Positions 1 to 9,374 of a DNA stretch of 64,000 nt are shown in pieces. The stretch spans positions 620,001-684,000 of the forward strand of contig JBAOIA010000011.1 of NCBI GenBank assembly GCA_037045145.1, read 5' to 3'. A program made the position numbers and the translations under genes. Under the pieces are notes generated by a model. That model did no database searches. It was given only the letters and a program-made list of their open reading frames with translations, and was not told the origin of the DNA. Numbering within the stretch: the first letter of the stretch is position 1; each line of letters begins with the position of its first letter. The stretch is from Bacteroidia bacterium. Lineage in GTDB: Bacteria; Bacteroidota; Bacteroidia; AKYH767-A; OLB10.

Positions 1-309
1 CTGCTTTCTCAAGGGTATCAGATAGTAGAGCGTAACTGGCGTTTTGGCAAACTAGAAATTGATATAATTGCATCTAAAGCAAACCTGTTGTGCATTGTTG
101 AAGTAAAGACAAGAACGGGAGATTATTTTGGCGAGCCGGAAGAAGGTGTTACCAAAGCTAAAGAACGGTTTTTAGCAACAGCTGCCGACCATTACATCAT
201 TTCAAAAAATTTAGATGTGGAAGTTCGCTATGATATTGTATCCATAGTTATATACAATGGCCGTCATGAATTGAAGTTTATTGAAGATGCTTTTTATCCT
301 TATTCCTGA
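1..309 (+). CDS. YraN/UPF0102 family putative endonuclease (5' partial)
   Basis: The reading frame is open from base 1, so the N-terminus lies outside the window; the first internal ATG is at 88 but is not the real start. The visible part begins LLSQGYQIVERNWRFGKLEI and continues with EIDIIA and VEVKTR, the conserved core of the YraN family, which has a restriction-endonuclease-like fold with E-x-D and E-x-K acidic/lysine motifs. The family often sits near DNA-processing genes, but its cellular role is not settled. It converges with the regulator that ends at 311, leaving one base between the stops. Confidence 0.85.
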   Translation: MLSQGYQIVERNWRFGKLEIDIIASKANLLCIVEVKTRTGDYFGEPEEGVTKAKERFLATAADHYIISKNLDVEVRYDIVSIVIYNGRHELKFIEDAFYPYS

Positions 310-310
310 A

Positions 311-937
311 TTATTTCAGAAGTGTAATTTTATTTCGTCCCAGTTCCACACGACCATCAACTTCCAGTTGTTTCAACAGCCGCGAAACAACTACACGTGC
401 AGTGCCTAATTCATTAGCCAATTGTTCATGAGTAATTGTGATTGTATTTAACTTTGAAAGTTCTGATTTTTTCTGCAACAGTAAAATCAATCGCTCATCA
501 ATTTTTTTGAAGGCAACAGCATTCACAACTTCAAGAAGCTCTTCAAAGCGTTTGTGATACAAGCGGAAAATAAAATCAAGCCATTCGTCATGCTCGCGAA
601 TGAGTGTTATTACTTTATCTATAGGAACGAATAAAATTTCTGTTTCATCTTCGGCAACAGCACTTACCTTACTTGTGTCCTGATGGATGCCGCCCAGAAA
701 AGACATGATGCAGCTTTCGCCACTTTTTATATAGTAAAGTAAAATCTCTCTTCCTTCGTCATCATTGCGCATCACTCTGATGGAGCCGCTAAGCACAATA
801 GGAATAGAGCGGATATATGCATTTTCATTTAATATTACATCACCGGCATTAAATTTTTTAGTTGTTCCGTAAGAAATCAACTTTTTGCGAAGCGCAGGCG
901 ATGATTTGAATTCAAGCGATTCGTTAATATTTTCCAT
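311..937 (-). CDS. Crp/Fnr family transcriptional regulator
   Basis: A 208-residue protein with an N-terminal cyclic-nucleotide-binding-like jelly roll (about residues 20-130, including GDVILNE and LSGSIRVMRNDDEGREILLYY) and a C-terminal winged helix-turn-helix (HEQLANELGTARVVVSRLLKQ). This is the normal Crp/Fnr layout. No Fe-S cysteine cluster of the Fnr type is visible, so it may respond to a small ligand or to nothing known. The start at 937 gives a full-length family member. The target is unknown; the upstream gene on the same strand is a small membrane protein. Confidence 0.9.
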   Translation of the reverse strand: MENINESLEFKSSPALRKKLISYGTTKKFNAGDVILNENAYIRSIPIVLSGSIRVMRNDDEGREILLYYIKSGESCIMSFLGGIHQDTSKVSAVAEDETEILFVPIDKVITLIREHDEWLDFIFRLYHKRFEELLEVVNAVAFKKIDERLILLLQKKSELSKLNTITITHEQLANELGTARVVVSRLLKQLEVDGRVELGRNKITLLK

Positions 938-969
938 ATAGCAAAAGTAAACAATGTTGGTGCTTCAAT

Positions 970-1302
970 TCAGCCTTCAATAAACAAGTATAATCCTATA
1001 AGCACTATAACAACGGCACCCGGTGTGAGTCCGTACATTGCAATGTCAAATAAAAACGGAATGGGATTTACAATAGATAGAAGACAACCAATAAAACCCA
1101 TAACTGCACCTGCAGCCATCAGATAAATACCTTTGGTTTGTCGTTTTATGCAACACAGTTTTTTATACAATTCTGACGATTTTGTATCGGCATCAGCAAT
1201 ATTGTGCGATGAAAGCACCTGTTTTACCTCATCGGCAGAAGTGCAATGCGTAATAAGCCGGAGAAAATCATTATCAGTGTAAAGAGGCTGGCTGTTTGTC
1301 AT
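970..1302 (-). CDS. Small membrane protein, unknown function
   Basis: This 110-residue protein has a soluble N-terminal half with a Cys pair (KLCCIK near residue 50) and two hydrophobic C-terminal segments (about residues 58-80 and 85-107). I do not recognise the family. It lies 32 bases upstream of the Crp-like gene in the same direction, so the two may be co-transcribed. The start at 1302 is the first Met and is followed by a plausible soluble sequence. Confidence 0.6.
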   Translation of the reverse strand: MTNSQPLYTDNDFLRLITHCTSADEVKQVLSSHNIADADTKSSELYKKLCCIKRQTKGIYLMAAGAVMGFIGCLLSIVNPIPFLFDIAMYGLTPGAVVIVLIGLYLFIEG

Positions 1303-1434
1303 ATTTGTGTTAGTGTTTAATCAGGATAAATGCTAGGGGTAAGGGAAAATCAAAAATAATAAAAATAAATTAAAAAAATGCAGTAGGTTTCAAAAAAAGT
1401 CTTTACTTTGTTATCAATTACAAAAACCATTAGT

Positions 1435-2376
1435 ATGAAAAGAACAATCACCCCACTTGTTGCATTATGCCTGATGGCATCAACATCCTTTGCACAAACA
1501 ACCATAGTTTTACAACCCGGTCCTGCTGATGGTAAGGATGCAGAAATTTTCAGTTGTGTTAGTTGCGGATATGCCGGCAACAACTATGGTACAAAACGCG
1601 ACCTCAATGCCATTGCCTGGACAAAAAATGGCAACAACTCCAATGTGCGCTCGCTCATTCAGTTTGATTTGAGTGGCATCCCTGCCAATGCATTTATCAA
1701 TAGTGCAACACTATCTCTCTATTTTAATCCTACCTCAGAAGAAGGCAAACACTATTGCTTTCCACATAGCAATTCAAGTTATTTGGAACGCATCACTTCC
1801 AATTGGAATGAAACAACTGTGACATGGAACAATCAACCAACAACAACCTCACAGAACAGAGTTTCGTTAGGGGGCACTACATCTTCAACACAAAGTTTTA
1901 CAAATATTAATGTAAAGCAGCTTATCATTGATTCAAGAAACAATCCTGCAACAAGTTTTGGATTTATGCTCAGACTGCAGCAAGAACATAAATTTAAAAA
2001 ATTGATTTTTGCATCCAGTGATAATACTACGGAAGCCATCAGACCCAAACTTACTATTACCTACACTGTGCCTGCACCGATAAATGGCGGACATCCAATG
2101 GCACGATTGGATGGCGGACAAACTATTACATCACTAAATATATTTCCAAACCCTGTTTCAGAAATTGCTACCATTCAACTTCCTGACGAGGCCGGAAACG
2201 GTGTTGCTAAAGTTGAGGTTTTCAACATACTTGGTAAACTTTGTAACGGGATGGAAACTAATGTTAATGCAGACAGAATAGTAAAATTTGATGTATCAGA
2301 CCTACAACAAGGAGTTTATGTTGTGAAAGTTTTTTGCAACGAAAAAGTTTATGCACAACGTATTGTAGTAGAGTAA
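1435..2376 (+). CDS. DNRLRE-domain protein with T9SS sorting domain
   Basis: I use ATG 1435 rather than the upstream in-frame start, because it begins a clean signal peptide (MKRTITPLVALCLMASTSFA). The mature part is a DNRLRE-type beta-sandwich (NVRSLIQFDLSGIP, SATLSLYF, WNETTVTWNNQP, LTITYT) common in exported adhesin-like proteins. The C-terminus from about residue 230 (SLNIFPNPVSE ... GVYVVKVF) is a type A T9SS C-terminal domain. This implies export across the outer membrane by the type IX system, perhaps with surface attachment. Ligand unknown. Confidence 0.85.
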   Translation: MKRTITPLVALCLMASTSFAQTTIVLQPGPADGKDAEIFSCVSCGYAGNNYGTKRDLNAIAWTKNGNNSNVRSLIQFDLSGIPANAFINSATLSLYFNPTSEEGKHYCFPHSNSSYLERITSNWNETTVTWNNQPTTTSQNRVSLGGTTSSTQSFTNINVKQLIIDSRNNPATSFGFMLRLQQEHKFKKLIFASSDNTTEAIRPKLTITYTVPAPINGGHPMARLDGGQTITSLNIFPNPVSEIATIQLPDEAGNGVAKVEVFNILGKLCNGMETNVNADRIVKFDVSDLQQGVYVVKVFCNEKVYAQRIVVE

Positions 2377-2654
2377 TTCTGTAATTTTTTCCGGCAGATT
2401 TATTGCTATTAGAATAAAACAATGTTTTTTTATTAATGAGCGTTGTGTGATTTGTTATTTGAACACAAAAGCATACGCCTCAATTAAATGCTCAGAATAA
2501 ACAGTTTCTGATTTTTATTCATGTATATTCAAATAGGGGTTACATGGCTAGGTACTTGAAGTGGTAAACCACTCAAATAAATCATTTTTAACCACCCAAA
2601 CTTAGCCTCTTTTTTTGTTTCTTTGACAAGAGAAAAAATCAGACATTTCTATCC

Positions 2655-3434
2655 ATGTCATCAGAAAATTTTGAAGTTAAGCTACCTGCCTTTGAAGGGC
2701 CATTTGATTTGTTGTTGTTTTTTATTGAACGCGATGAGTTGGATATTCACAATATCCCCATTTCAAAAATTACAGAAGATTTTCTGAACTACATTCATAA
2801 CCTAAATGCACTGAACATTGAGGTGGCAGCAGAGTTTATTTTAGTTGCAAGTACATTGATGCGTATAAAGGCAAAATTATTGCTACCACGTCCGCAGATT
2901 GATGAACAGGGAAATGAAATAGACCCACGTCATGATTTGGTGCAGCAATTACTTGAATACAAAAAGTATAAAGCGGCAGCAGAAGAATTCCGTTTTATGG
3001 AAGAAGAGCGTGCCATGAAATTTGTGCGTGGTAATCTGGCTAAGGAGGCGGCAAAGATTGCCGTAGTTGCCGACAGTGGTGGTTTTAGCAGTGAACTTCA
3101 TCAGCTAACCATGTATAAACTTATTGCAGCCTATCAGCGTGTGTTACAAAGATTCGAATTGTCACAACTTGATTTACGCCACACCGTAGTACAATATCCT
3201 TTTACCTTAGAATCGGAAAAAGAAGGTATCATCAGGAAAATTAGTGCTAAAGCTAATGTAAGTTTTGAAGAACTGTTTGAGAGTTGTACCAGCAAGATAC
3301 ATGCAGTTTTTATTTTTCTTGCTCTGCTCGATTTGTTGCAGATTCATGAAGTAAGTATCAACGTTGGCGAAGGATTCAACAATTTTGTATTGCAAAAACC
3401 ACAGGACTTGTTTACTCATGCAGATAGAGGGTAA
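2655..3434 (+). CDS. scpA: Segregation and condensation protein A
   Basis: A 259-residue ScpA/kleisin. The N-terminal signature (LPAFEGPFDLLLFFIERDEL, IPISKITEDFLNY) is the SMC-head-binding helix, followed by LVASTLMRIKAKLLLPRP. The C-terminal winged helix ends with FLALLDLLQIHEV. It should bridge the Smc ATPase heads with ScpB for chromosome organisation; neither smc nor scpB is in the window. The ORF overlaps the next gene by 17 bases. Confidence 0.95.
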   Translation: MSSENFEVKLPAFEGPFDLLLFFIERDELDIHNIPISKITEDFLNYIHNLNALNIEVAAEFILVASTLMRIKAKLLLPRPQIDEQGNEIDPRHDLVQQLLEYKKYKAAAEEFRFMEEERAMKFVRGNLAKEAAKIAVVADSGGFSSELHQLTMYKLIAAYQRVLQRFELSQLDLRHTVVQYPFTLESEKEGIIRKISAKANVSFEELFESCTSKIHAVFIFLALLDLLQIHEVSINVGEGFNNFVLQKPQDLFTHADRG

Positions 3435-4479
3435 AGATGTACTGCAAAGGCTGAATCCGAAGAAAATAATTTGGCCAATGCTCATTGGTCTGTCAGTGGC
3501 AGGTTGGCTGTTTTATGATAACTACGACAGCAAAGTTTTTACTCAAATAGACTGGACATGGCATAGTACCTTCTGGATGATTCTGGCAGGCTTTTCAGTT
3601 TTTGTACGCGATTTGGCCTACATGATTCGAATAAGAGTGCTCACAGATAATGAACTGACATGGTACAGAAGTTTTATTGTCATCATGCTATGGGAGTTTT
3701 CTTCTGCATTAGCACCCGGAATAATTGGGGGTGGATTTTTGTTTGCTATTTTCATTCTCAATCGTGAAGGAATAAACCTTGGCAAGAGTATTACCACCAT
3801 AACCTTCACTTCTTTTCTTGATGGTGTTTTCTTAGCCGTGATGGCACCGGTTGTTTATTTGTTAGTAGGCAAGGAAGCTTTGTTTTCAGGAGTAAATGTC
3901 GGGCAATCATCATTAGGTACAAGTATTTTTTATTCTTTTTGGGTGGTATATTTTATCATTCTAGCGTATAAACTTTTTATTGCTTATGCACTTTTTATAA
4001 ACCCATATCTGATAAAAAAAATACTTACAGGCATCTGCTCCTTTCCGGTTTTAAAACGTTTTAGAAAAGGCGCTATTGAAACTGGCGATCAACTTATCAT
4101 CGCATCAAATGGATTAAAAGATAAAAACCTGAAATACTGGATGCTTTCATTGCTGGCAACATTTGCATCATGGACAGCAAGATATTCTATTGTCAATTGT
4201 TTGATTCATGCATTTCATGGGCAGACGGCATTGTCTGATTTGATAGTTTATGGAAAGCAGGTAATTATGGGAATAATAATTTTACTAAGCCCAACCCCTG
4301 GCGGTAGTGGCATTGCCGAACTGATGTTTACTGATTTTCTGGGTGAGTTTATTCACAAAGGATTGGCACCAACACTGGGTATTTTATGGCGGTTGATAAG
4401 TTATTATCCTTACCTTATTGTAGGTGCATTAATTTTGCCACGTTGGATTAGAGAGCGTATTGTAAAAAAAATATTTTAA
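3418..4479 (+). CDS. Flippase-like integral membrane protein (LPG_synthase_TM/UPF0104)
   Basis: The start is placed at ATG 3418 (MQIEGKDVLQRLNPKK), which overlaps scpA by only 17 bases; an earlier in-frame start at 3364 would overlap by 71. About 353 residues with roughly eight hydrophobic segments. The motifs ALAPGIIGGG and LLSPTPGGSGIAE are typical of the YbhN/AglD lysylphosphatidylglycerol-synthase transmembrane family. Such proteins are thought to flip or handle lipids; the substrate here cannot be inferred. Likely co-transcribed with scpA. Confidence 0.85.
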   Translation: MQIEGKDVLQRLNPKKIIWPMLIGLSVAGWLFYDNYDSKVFTQIDWTWHSTFWMILAGFSVFVRDLAYMIRIRVLTDNELTWYRSFIVIMLWEFSSALAPGIIGGGFLFAIFILNREGINLGKSITTITFTSFLDGVFLAVMAPVVYLLVGKEALFSGVNVGQSSLGTSIFYSFWVVYFIILAYKLFIAYALFINPYLIKKILTGICSFPVLKRFRKGAIETGDQLIIASNGLKDKNLKYWMLSLLATFASWTARYSIVNCLIHAFHGQTALSDLIVYGKQVIMGIIILLSPTPGGSGIAELMFTDFLGEFIHKGLAPTLGILWRLISYYPYLIVGALILPRWIRERIVKKIF

Positions 4480-4483
4480 GGTT

Positions 4484-4696
4484 ATGAGTAATAAGCGAAG
4501 AATTTTTCTGATTGTCATTTCTGTTACTATTGGAATGGGTCTTTCAATAATCATTTTTTTAATGAAAAATAAAGGGAAAGCTTTAAGCAATATGGACTAT
4601 CTATGGTTGGGAACAAACTTGTTTTTCTCATTACTTATTGTTGGAGGAATAGGTCTTTATTTCATGAAAAAGAAAGATAATGATCTGATGAAGTAA
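4484..4696 (+). CDS. Small two-TM membrane protein
   Basis: A 70-residue protein with two hydrophobic helices (about residues 6-26 and 44-61) separated by a short polar loop and ending in a lysine-rich cytosolic tail. It begins four bases after the flippase-like gene, which suggests an operon. No family recognised. Confidence 0.6.
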   Translation: MSNKRRIFLIVISVTIGMGLSIIIFLMKNKGKALSNMDYLWLGTNLFFSLLIVGGIGLYFMKKKDNDLMK

Positions 4697-4724
4697 GAAT
4701 TTAATTCAAATAAAAATCAAAACA

Positions 4725-5516
4725 ATGAAAAAGCAAATTTTAGCAATAGCAGCAACAGTAATTTTCGGTTTAATGACATTTGCTGTGCAAGCACACAATG
4801 AAGGTAAACAGGTTACTTACCAAGCAGGAAACACTACTTGTAAAGGATATGTTGCCTACAATGCACACATTCCTAAAATGCCTGTTGTATTAGTCATACC
4901 TGAGTGGTGGGGCTGCAATGAATACGCTAAGATGCGTGCTGACATGCTTGCAGGTTTAGGTTACTTTGCTTTTGCTGTTGACATGTATGGTGATGGCTAT
5001 ATTGCACCAACCCCAAAAGAAGCAGGTGAACAGGCCACAAAATTTTATACTGACAATACTCTTGCAATGGAGCGCATTAACGCAGCTATTCAAAAACTAA
5101 AGGACTTTCCTATGGCTGATGTTGAGAACATGGCCATCATTGGATATTGTTTTGGTGGCAGTATGGCACTTAATGCAGCCCGCGTAAATTTACCGGTAAA
5201 GGCTGTTGTAAGTTTTCATGGCGGATTAAAAGGCGTTGCCAGTCCTGAAGTGATAAAACCAAAAATATTAATTTGTCATGGTGGTAGCGACAATTTTGTG
5301 CCTGCCGAAGAAGTGACAGCATTTAAGGCAGAGATGGATAAAGTAAAAGCAAGTTTTAGATTTATTGACTATCCCGGTGCAACACATGCATTCACCAATC
5401 CTGAAGCTACGGCCTTAGGAAAAAAATTTGAAATGCCAATTAGTTACAATGCTGAAGCAGATAAAAAATCATGGATTGATATGAAATCTTTTCTTGCAGA
5501 ATATCTGAAAAAATAA
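4725..5516 (+). CDS. Exported dienelactone hydrolase family protein
   Basis: A 263-residue alpha/beta hydrolase with a signal peptide (first ~23 residues). The catalytic triad is visible: Cys142 in GYCFGG, Asp189 in GGSDNF and His221 in GATHAF, with PEWWGCNEY near the oxyanion side. This Cys-His-Asp arrangement defines the dienelactone hydrolase family. The secreted Bacteroidota members have no firmly known substrate, so a specific chlorocatechol role is not claimed. Convergent with the methyltransferase that ends at 5518. Confidence 0.88.
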   Translation: MKKQILAIAATVIFGLMTFAVQAHNEGKQVTYQAGNTTCKGYVAYNAHIPKMPVVLVIPEWWGCNEYAKMRADMLAGLGYFAFAVDMYGDGYIAPTPKEAGEQATKFYTDNTLAMERINAAIQKLKDFPMADVENMAIIGYCFGGSMALNAARVNLPVKAVVSFHGGLKGVASPEVIKPKILICHGGSDNFVPAEEVTAFKAEMDKVKASFRFIDYPGATHAFTNPEATALGKKFEMPISYNAEADKKSWIDMKSFLAEYLKK

Positions 5517-5517
5517 T

Positions 5518-6306
5518 TTATTGCTTTAAAGCACGTAATGCATATACAAGAGGTAATTTGTTTTCCATACCTCTTATCATAAAATGATTTTCACTGACTT
5601 CAACCATATTGTTCAGACAATTGTAGGGCGAGTAATCAAACTCACTAAAAGAATCAATTCTTAAACCGCTGTTTAATAGACTACTCATTACTTCACTAAG
5701 ACTATGATTCCAGGTAACTGATGTGGTATTGATTTTTGCATCCTTATCGGCATAGGTTCCTTCTTCAGTTTCAATAATAGGCTCACTTTTAAAATAACTG
5801 TACTGTACATATTTAAAGTCATTGTCGAACATCCAAACAGCAGGATGAAATTCTGCTATTACAAAAACACCTCCCGGTTTAAGAAATGAGGCAATCAGAT
5901 TAGCCCATTTTTGCATATCGGGCAGCCAGCCGATTACGCCATAAGAAGTAAAAATAATGTCAAATTTTTGATCTAAAACAGTGGCCAGGCTATACACATC
6001 ACTACATATAAATTTACAATCTGTACCCGATTTTTTATTTAACGCTATTGCTGTTTCAATCGCTTTCTCCGAAAAATCAACAGCAGTGACCTTTGCGCCC
6101 AAACGTGCTAAGGAAATACTATCCTGTCCGAAGTGACACTGAAGGTGCAATATAGATTTGCCTCTAACATTGCCAAGCAAATTGAGTTCAATTTCATTCA
6201 AAGAATTTTTACCTTTAAGAAAGGTCTCATTGTTATAAAACTCTGAATTTACATGTACAATTGTACGGTCATTCCAGAGTTTTTTGTTTAAATTTAAATA
6301 ATCCAT
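5518..6306 (-). CDS. Class I SAM-dependent methyltransferase
   Basis: I choose ATG at 6306 (MDYLNLNKKLWNDRT) over the longer start at 6351, which adds an aromatic-rich leader atypical of the family. About 262 residues. SAM motif I appears as SILHLQCHFGQDSISLARLG, then VDFSEKAI, CKFICSDVY and FDIIFTSYGVIGWLPD. This is the Methyltransf_25/UbiE-like fold; the substrate is unknown. It stands alone between two oppositely oriented genes. Confidence 0.85.
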   Translation of the reverse strand: MDYLNLNKKLWNDRTIVHVNSEFYNNETFLKGKNSLNEIELNLLGNVRGKSILHLQCHFGQDSISLARLGAKVTAVDFSEKAIETAIALNKKSGTDCKFICSDVYSLATVLDQKFDIIFTSYGVIGWLPDMQKWANLIASFLKPGGVFVIAEFHPAVWMFDNDFKYVQYSYFKSEPIIETEEGTYADKDAKINTTSVTWNHSLSEVMSSLLNSGLRIDSFSEFDYSPYNCLNNMVEVSENHFMIRGMENKLPLVYALRALKQ

Positions 6307-6358
6307 AATGTAAAAATAGTAGTTATGTATAAATACCCATAAATTGTCCAATACATCT

Positions 6359-6366
6359 TATCTTTG
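6359..6366 (+). promoter_or_regulatory. Bacteroidota -7 box (TATCTTTG)
   Basis: Exact match to TAnnTTTG, 25 bases before the ATG of the response regulator at 6392. No convincing -33 TTG at ideal spacing. Confidence 0.6.
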
Positions 6367-6391
6367 CTCTGTAAATTAATCGAAAGGGATT

Positions 6392-7450
6392 ATGTCGCAC
6401 ATTCTACTCATAGAGGATAATAGAGAAGTAAGAGAAAACACTGCTGAGATTCTTGAACTTGCAGGCTACACAGTTACTACTGCCAGCGATGGTAAAAAAG
6501 GTATTGAATCAGTACAGAAAAGCAGGCCTGCATTAATAATTTGTGACATTATGATGCCAGTGTTAGATGGATACGGTGTGCTGCATCTGTTGGGTAAAAA
6601 TCCTGAAACTTCAACAATCCCATTTATTTTTCTGACAGCAAAAACAGAGCGTGGCGATTTTAGAAAAGGTATGGAAATGGGTGCAGACGACTACATCACA
6701 AAGCCATTCGATAAACTCGAACTGCTTAATGCCATTGAAAGCCGTTTAAAAAAGGTAGAAGCATTAAAGAAAGAATATTCAAAAGACCTTGAAGGGCTGA
6801 CTAATTTTATAGGAGAAGTTGGTGGTAAAGACCACATGCAGGCATTTATTGAAAACAGAAAAATCAGAACCTACAAGAAGAAAGAAAACATCTACAAAGA
6901 GGGTGATTATCCACGAGGCATGTATTACATCAACCATGGGAAGGTAAAGCTTTATAAAAGCCATGCTTATGGAAAAGAGTTAATCACGAACCTGCTGAAA
7001 GAAGGCGATTTTTTTGGCTACACTTCTCTCATCGAAGAAGGTGATTATGTAGAAAGCGCACAAACACTTGAAGACACAGAAGTGGTATTCATCCCAAAGG
7101 AAGATTTTCTGAATCTCCTTTTTTCGAATCGTGAAATTGCAAAACGATTCCTGCTGATTTTAAATAAAAAGTTTAACGAACAACAAGATTATTTAATTGA
7201 GTTGGCATACAGCTCTGTGAGAAAGCGTGTGGCAGAAGCATTAATTTTACTCTCTGACAAATACAAAGCCAATCGTGATGAACGTTTCAGTATGTCAATT
7301 TCCAGAGAAGATTTAGCCAATATTGTAGGAACAGCTACAGAGTCACTCATCAGAACATTAAGCGACTTTAAAGAAGAAAAACTCATTGAGGTGAAAGACG
7401 GTAAGATTGTCTTAATTAATGAAAATAAATTAAAGGAATTGAAGAATTAA
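6392..7450 (+). CDS. Response regulator with REC, cNMP-binding and Crp-type HTH domains
   Basis: 352 residues. REC domain (1-120): acidic patch E8-D9, phospho-acceptor Asp52 in ICDIMMPVLDGYG, and the Lys in YITKPF. A Crp-like sensor domain follows (about 150-260: YKEGDYPRGMYYINHGKVKL, LKEGDFFGY), then a Crp winged helix (SREDLANIVGTATESLIRTL). The fusion joins phosphorelay input to a Crp/Fnr output. No histidine kinase is adjacent, so the partner is elsewhere. Members of this architecture in Bacteroidota are little characterised. Confidence 0.92.
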   Translation: MSHILLIEDNREVRENTAEILELAGYTVTTASDGKKGIESVQKSRPALIICDIMMPVLDGYGVLHLLGKNPETSTIPFIFLTAKTERGDFRKGMEMGADDYITKPFDKLELLNAIESRLKKVEALKKEYSKDLEGLTNFIGEVGGKDHMQAFIENRKIRTYKKKENIYKEGDYPRGMYYINHGKVKLYKSHAYGKELITNLLKEGDFFGYTSLIEEGDYVESAQTLEDTEVVFIPKEDFLNLLFSNREIAKRFLLILNKKFNEQQDYLIELAYSSVRKRVAEALILLSDKYKANRDERFSMSISREDLANIVGTATESLIRTLSDFKEEKLIEVKDGKIVLINENKLKELKN

Positions 7451-7484
7451 ATGTTGACCATTAAGAAATACTTGATGTAATTTT

Positions 7485-8189
7485 TTATTTCTTAGCTGCC
7501 GTTTCCTTTAATATTTTTCCGTTTTTGTATAAAATAGTTTTAAGAGGTTTACCATCTTCGTAAACCCGCCATTCGCCTTCTTCATTGTTGTTTACGTAGT
7601 TGCCCTCACTTTGAATTTCGCCATTGGCATAAAAAATAGCAGGCCCGTTTAAATCACCATTCTTGTAAGTATATTGAATAGAAGGTTTGTCGTCTTGTTT
7701 AAACCAGATGGTAATGCCATCACGAATTCCATTTTTGTAAGATGCTTTTTCTTTCAGCTTACCGTTTTCGTAATAATCAAATCGCATTCCATCTAATTTT
7801 CCGTTATTATAATTTTCAGAGGTGATTAATGTAACACCATATTTGTAAACATTGCGCAGACCATGTAATATACCTTTACGATATGATTCCTCATCTTCAA
7901 TGTAACCGTTTTCGTTGAAATGCAGATGTAATCCATTGCGTACATCAGCCTCAAATTCTTCAAGCAGTTCTATTTTTCCTTTTGTATCGTAAAAACGCCA
8001 AAGTCCTTCTTTCTTGCCATTTTGCATTTTACCAACGGCACGTGCCCTTCCATCCGGAAAGTTTATACGGCAATCAAATAATCCGGCCTTGTCGGGGTCG
8101 GGAGTCATTACACTATCTTGCTTAGAGTTTTGCGCTTCGGCAAATGATAATGACAATCCAAGAGTAATGGTTAAAAGTGTTTTAAACAT
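7485..8189 (-). CDS. Exported YwqK-type MORN-repeat protein
   Basis: The start is set at ATG 8189 (MFKTLLTITLGLSLSFAEAQ), which gives a proper signal peptide. About 234 residues made of repeated units of the form YxNGKLxGxxxxYYENGKLKEKASY, the MORN-variant repeat called toxin-antitoxin YwqK family antitoxin in databases. In Bacteroidota these proteins are usually exported and the antitoxin label is not supported by context: no toxin gene lies next to it. Function unknown. Confidence 0.82.
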   Translation of the reverse strand: MFKTLLTITLGLSLSFAEAQNSKQDSVMTPDPDKAGLFDCRINFPDGRARAVGKMQNGKKEGLWRFYDTKGKIELLEEFEADVRNGLHLHFNENGYIEDEESYRKGILHGLRNVYKYGVTLITSENYNNGKLDGMRFDYYENGKLKEKASYKNGIRDGITIWFKQDDKPSIQYTYKNGDLNGPAIFYANGEIQSEGNYVNNNEEGEWRVYEDGKPLKTILYKNGKILKETAAKK

Positions 8190-8266
8190 AATGCTTAATG
8201 TTTTGGCTTGCAAATCTCGAAAAAAATGATGAAAAGCAGATTATAGCGGCATCAACGGCTAATGCT

Positions 8267-8274
8267 TATTTTTG
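8267..8274 (+). promoter_or_regulatory. -7 box for prfA (TATTTTTG)
   Basis: TAnnTTTG match ending nine bases before ATG 8283. Its position inside the longer ORF argues that 8283, not 8262, is the real prfA start and that the leader is very short. Confidence 0.55.
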
Positions 8275-8282
8275 CAGACATA

Positions 8283-9371
8283 ATGACAACACAGGAAATA
8301 TTAGAAAAATTAGAAGCATTAAAGCATCGTTTTGAAGAGATAGGTCAGCAGTTAAGCGACCCTTCGTCCACTAACGATATGAAACGCTTTCAGCAGTTAA
8401 GCCGGCAATATAAAGAGTTGCAAGAGGTGGTTGAAAACTATCAACGATATAAAAAGGTAATTGATAATTACAATCAGGCCTATCAGGTATTGAATACAGA
8501 AAAGGATGCAGACCTGAAGCAGATGGCAAAGGATGAAATGGAAATGTTGGATGCTGAAAAAAACACACTTGAAGATCAGATAAGACTTTTACTGATACCT
8601 AAAGACCCAATTGACGAGCGTAATGCTGTGGTCGAAATCCGTGCAGGTACAGGTGGTGATGAAGCCAGTATTTTTGCAGGAGACCTATATAGAATGTACA
8701 GTCGTTATTTTGAAAAGAAAGGATGGAAGGTTGATGTGATTGATGAGAACGAAGGCACAGCAGGTGGCTTCAAAGAAGTTATTATGGAAGTTAGTGGTGC
8801 AGATGTTTATGGCATCATGAAATATGAAAGCGGTGTTCATCGTGTACAGCGCGTACCTGATACTGAAACTATGGGTAGAGTACATACTTCTGCTGCTACA
8901 GTGGTAGTGTTGCCTGAAGCAGATGATGTAGATGTAGTAATTAATCCTGCAGACTTGGAATATCAGACAGCACGTTCCAGTGGAGCCGGTGGACAGAATG
9001 TAAATAAGGTAGAAACAAAAGTTCAGCTTACACATAAACCTTCGGGTATAATGGTTACCTGTCAGATTGAACGTTCGCAACATGGAAACCGTGAGAGGGC
9101 ATTGCACATGCTTAAAACCAAATTGTATGAAATAGAGTTACAGAAACATGAGTCGGAAATTTCGGCCAGACGTAAAACAATGGTGTCAACAGGCGATCGC
9201 TCAGCAAAAATCAGAACATACAATTATCCGCAAAGCAGGGTAACAGACCATCGCATTGGTTTGTCATCTTATAATTTGTCGTCTTTTATGAATGGCGATA
9301 TCCAGGATTTTATTGATGCATTGCAGTTAGCTGAGAATGCAGAGAAAATGAAAGAAGCTTCATTAAGTTAA
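8283..9371 (+). CDS. prfA: Peptide chain release factor 1
   Basis: About 362 residues, normal RF1 length. The GGQ motif (SSGAGGQNVNKVET) is the peptidyl-tRNA hydrolysis site. The codon-recognition loop reads RVPDTETMGRVHTS, with the P-x-T tripeptide that identifies RF1 (UAG/UAA) rather than RF2. The start is MTTQEILEKLE, supported by the upstream -7 box. pyrF follows after three bases, so the two are likely co-transcribed. Confidence 0.96.
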   Translation: MTTQEILEKLEALKHRFEEIGQQLSDPSSTNDMKRFQQLSRQYKELQEVVENYQRYKKVIDNYNQAYQVLNTEKDADLKQMAKDEMEMLDAEKNTLEDQIRLLLIPKDPIDERNAVVEIRAGTGGDEASIFAGDLYRMYSRYFEKKGWKVDVIDENEGTAGGFKEVIMEVSGADVYGIMKYESGVHRVQRVPDTETMGRVHTSAATVVVLPEADDVDVVINPADLEYQTARSSGAGGQNVNKVETKVQLTHKPSGIMVTCQIERSQHGNRERALHMLKTKLYEIELQKHESEISARRKTMVSTGDRSAKIRTYNYPQSRVTDHRIGLSSYNLSSFMNGDIQDFIDALQLAENAEKMKEASLS

Positions 9372-9374
9372 ATT

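Noticed and set aside
2557..2577. Short hairpin (AGTGG-TAAA-CCACT) upstream of scpA
   Set aside because: Short stem extended only with a bulge, no T run and no conserved context; could be chance.
7485..8189. YwqK protein as part of a toxin-antitoxin module
   Set aside because: It has a signal peptide and no toxin-like neighbour; the family name is a database legacy.
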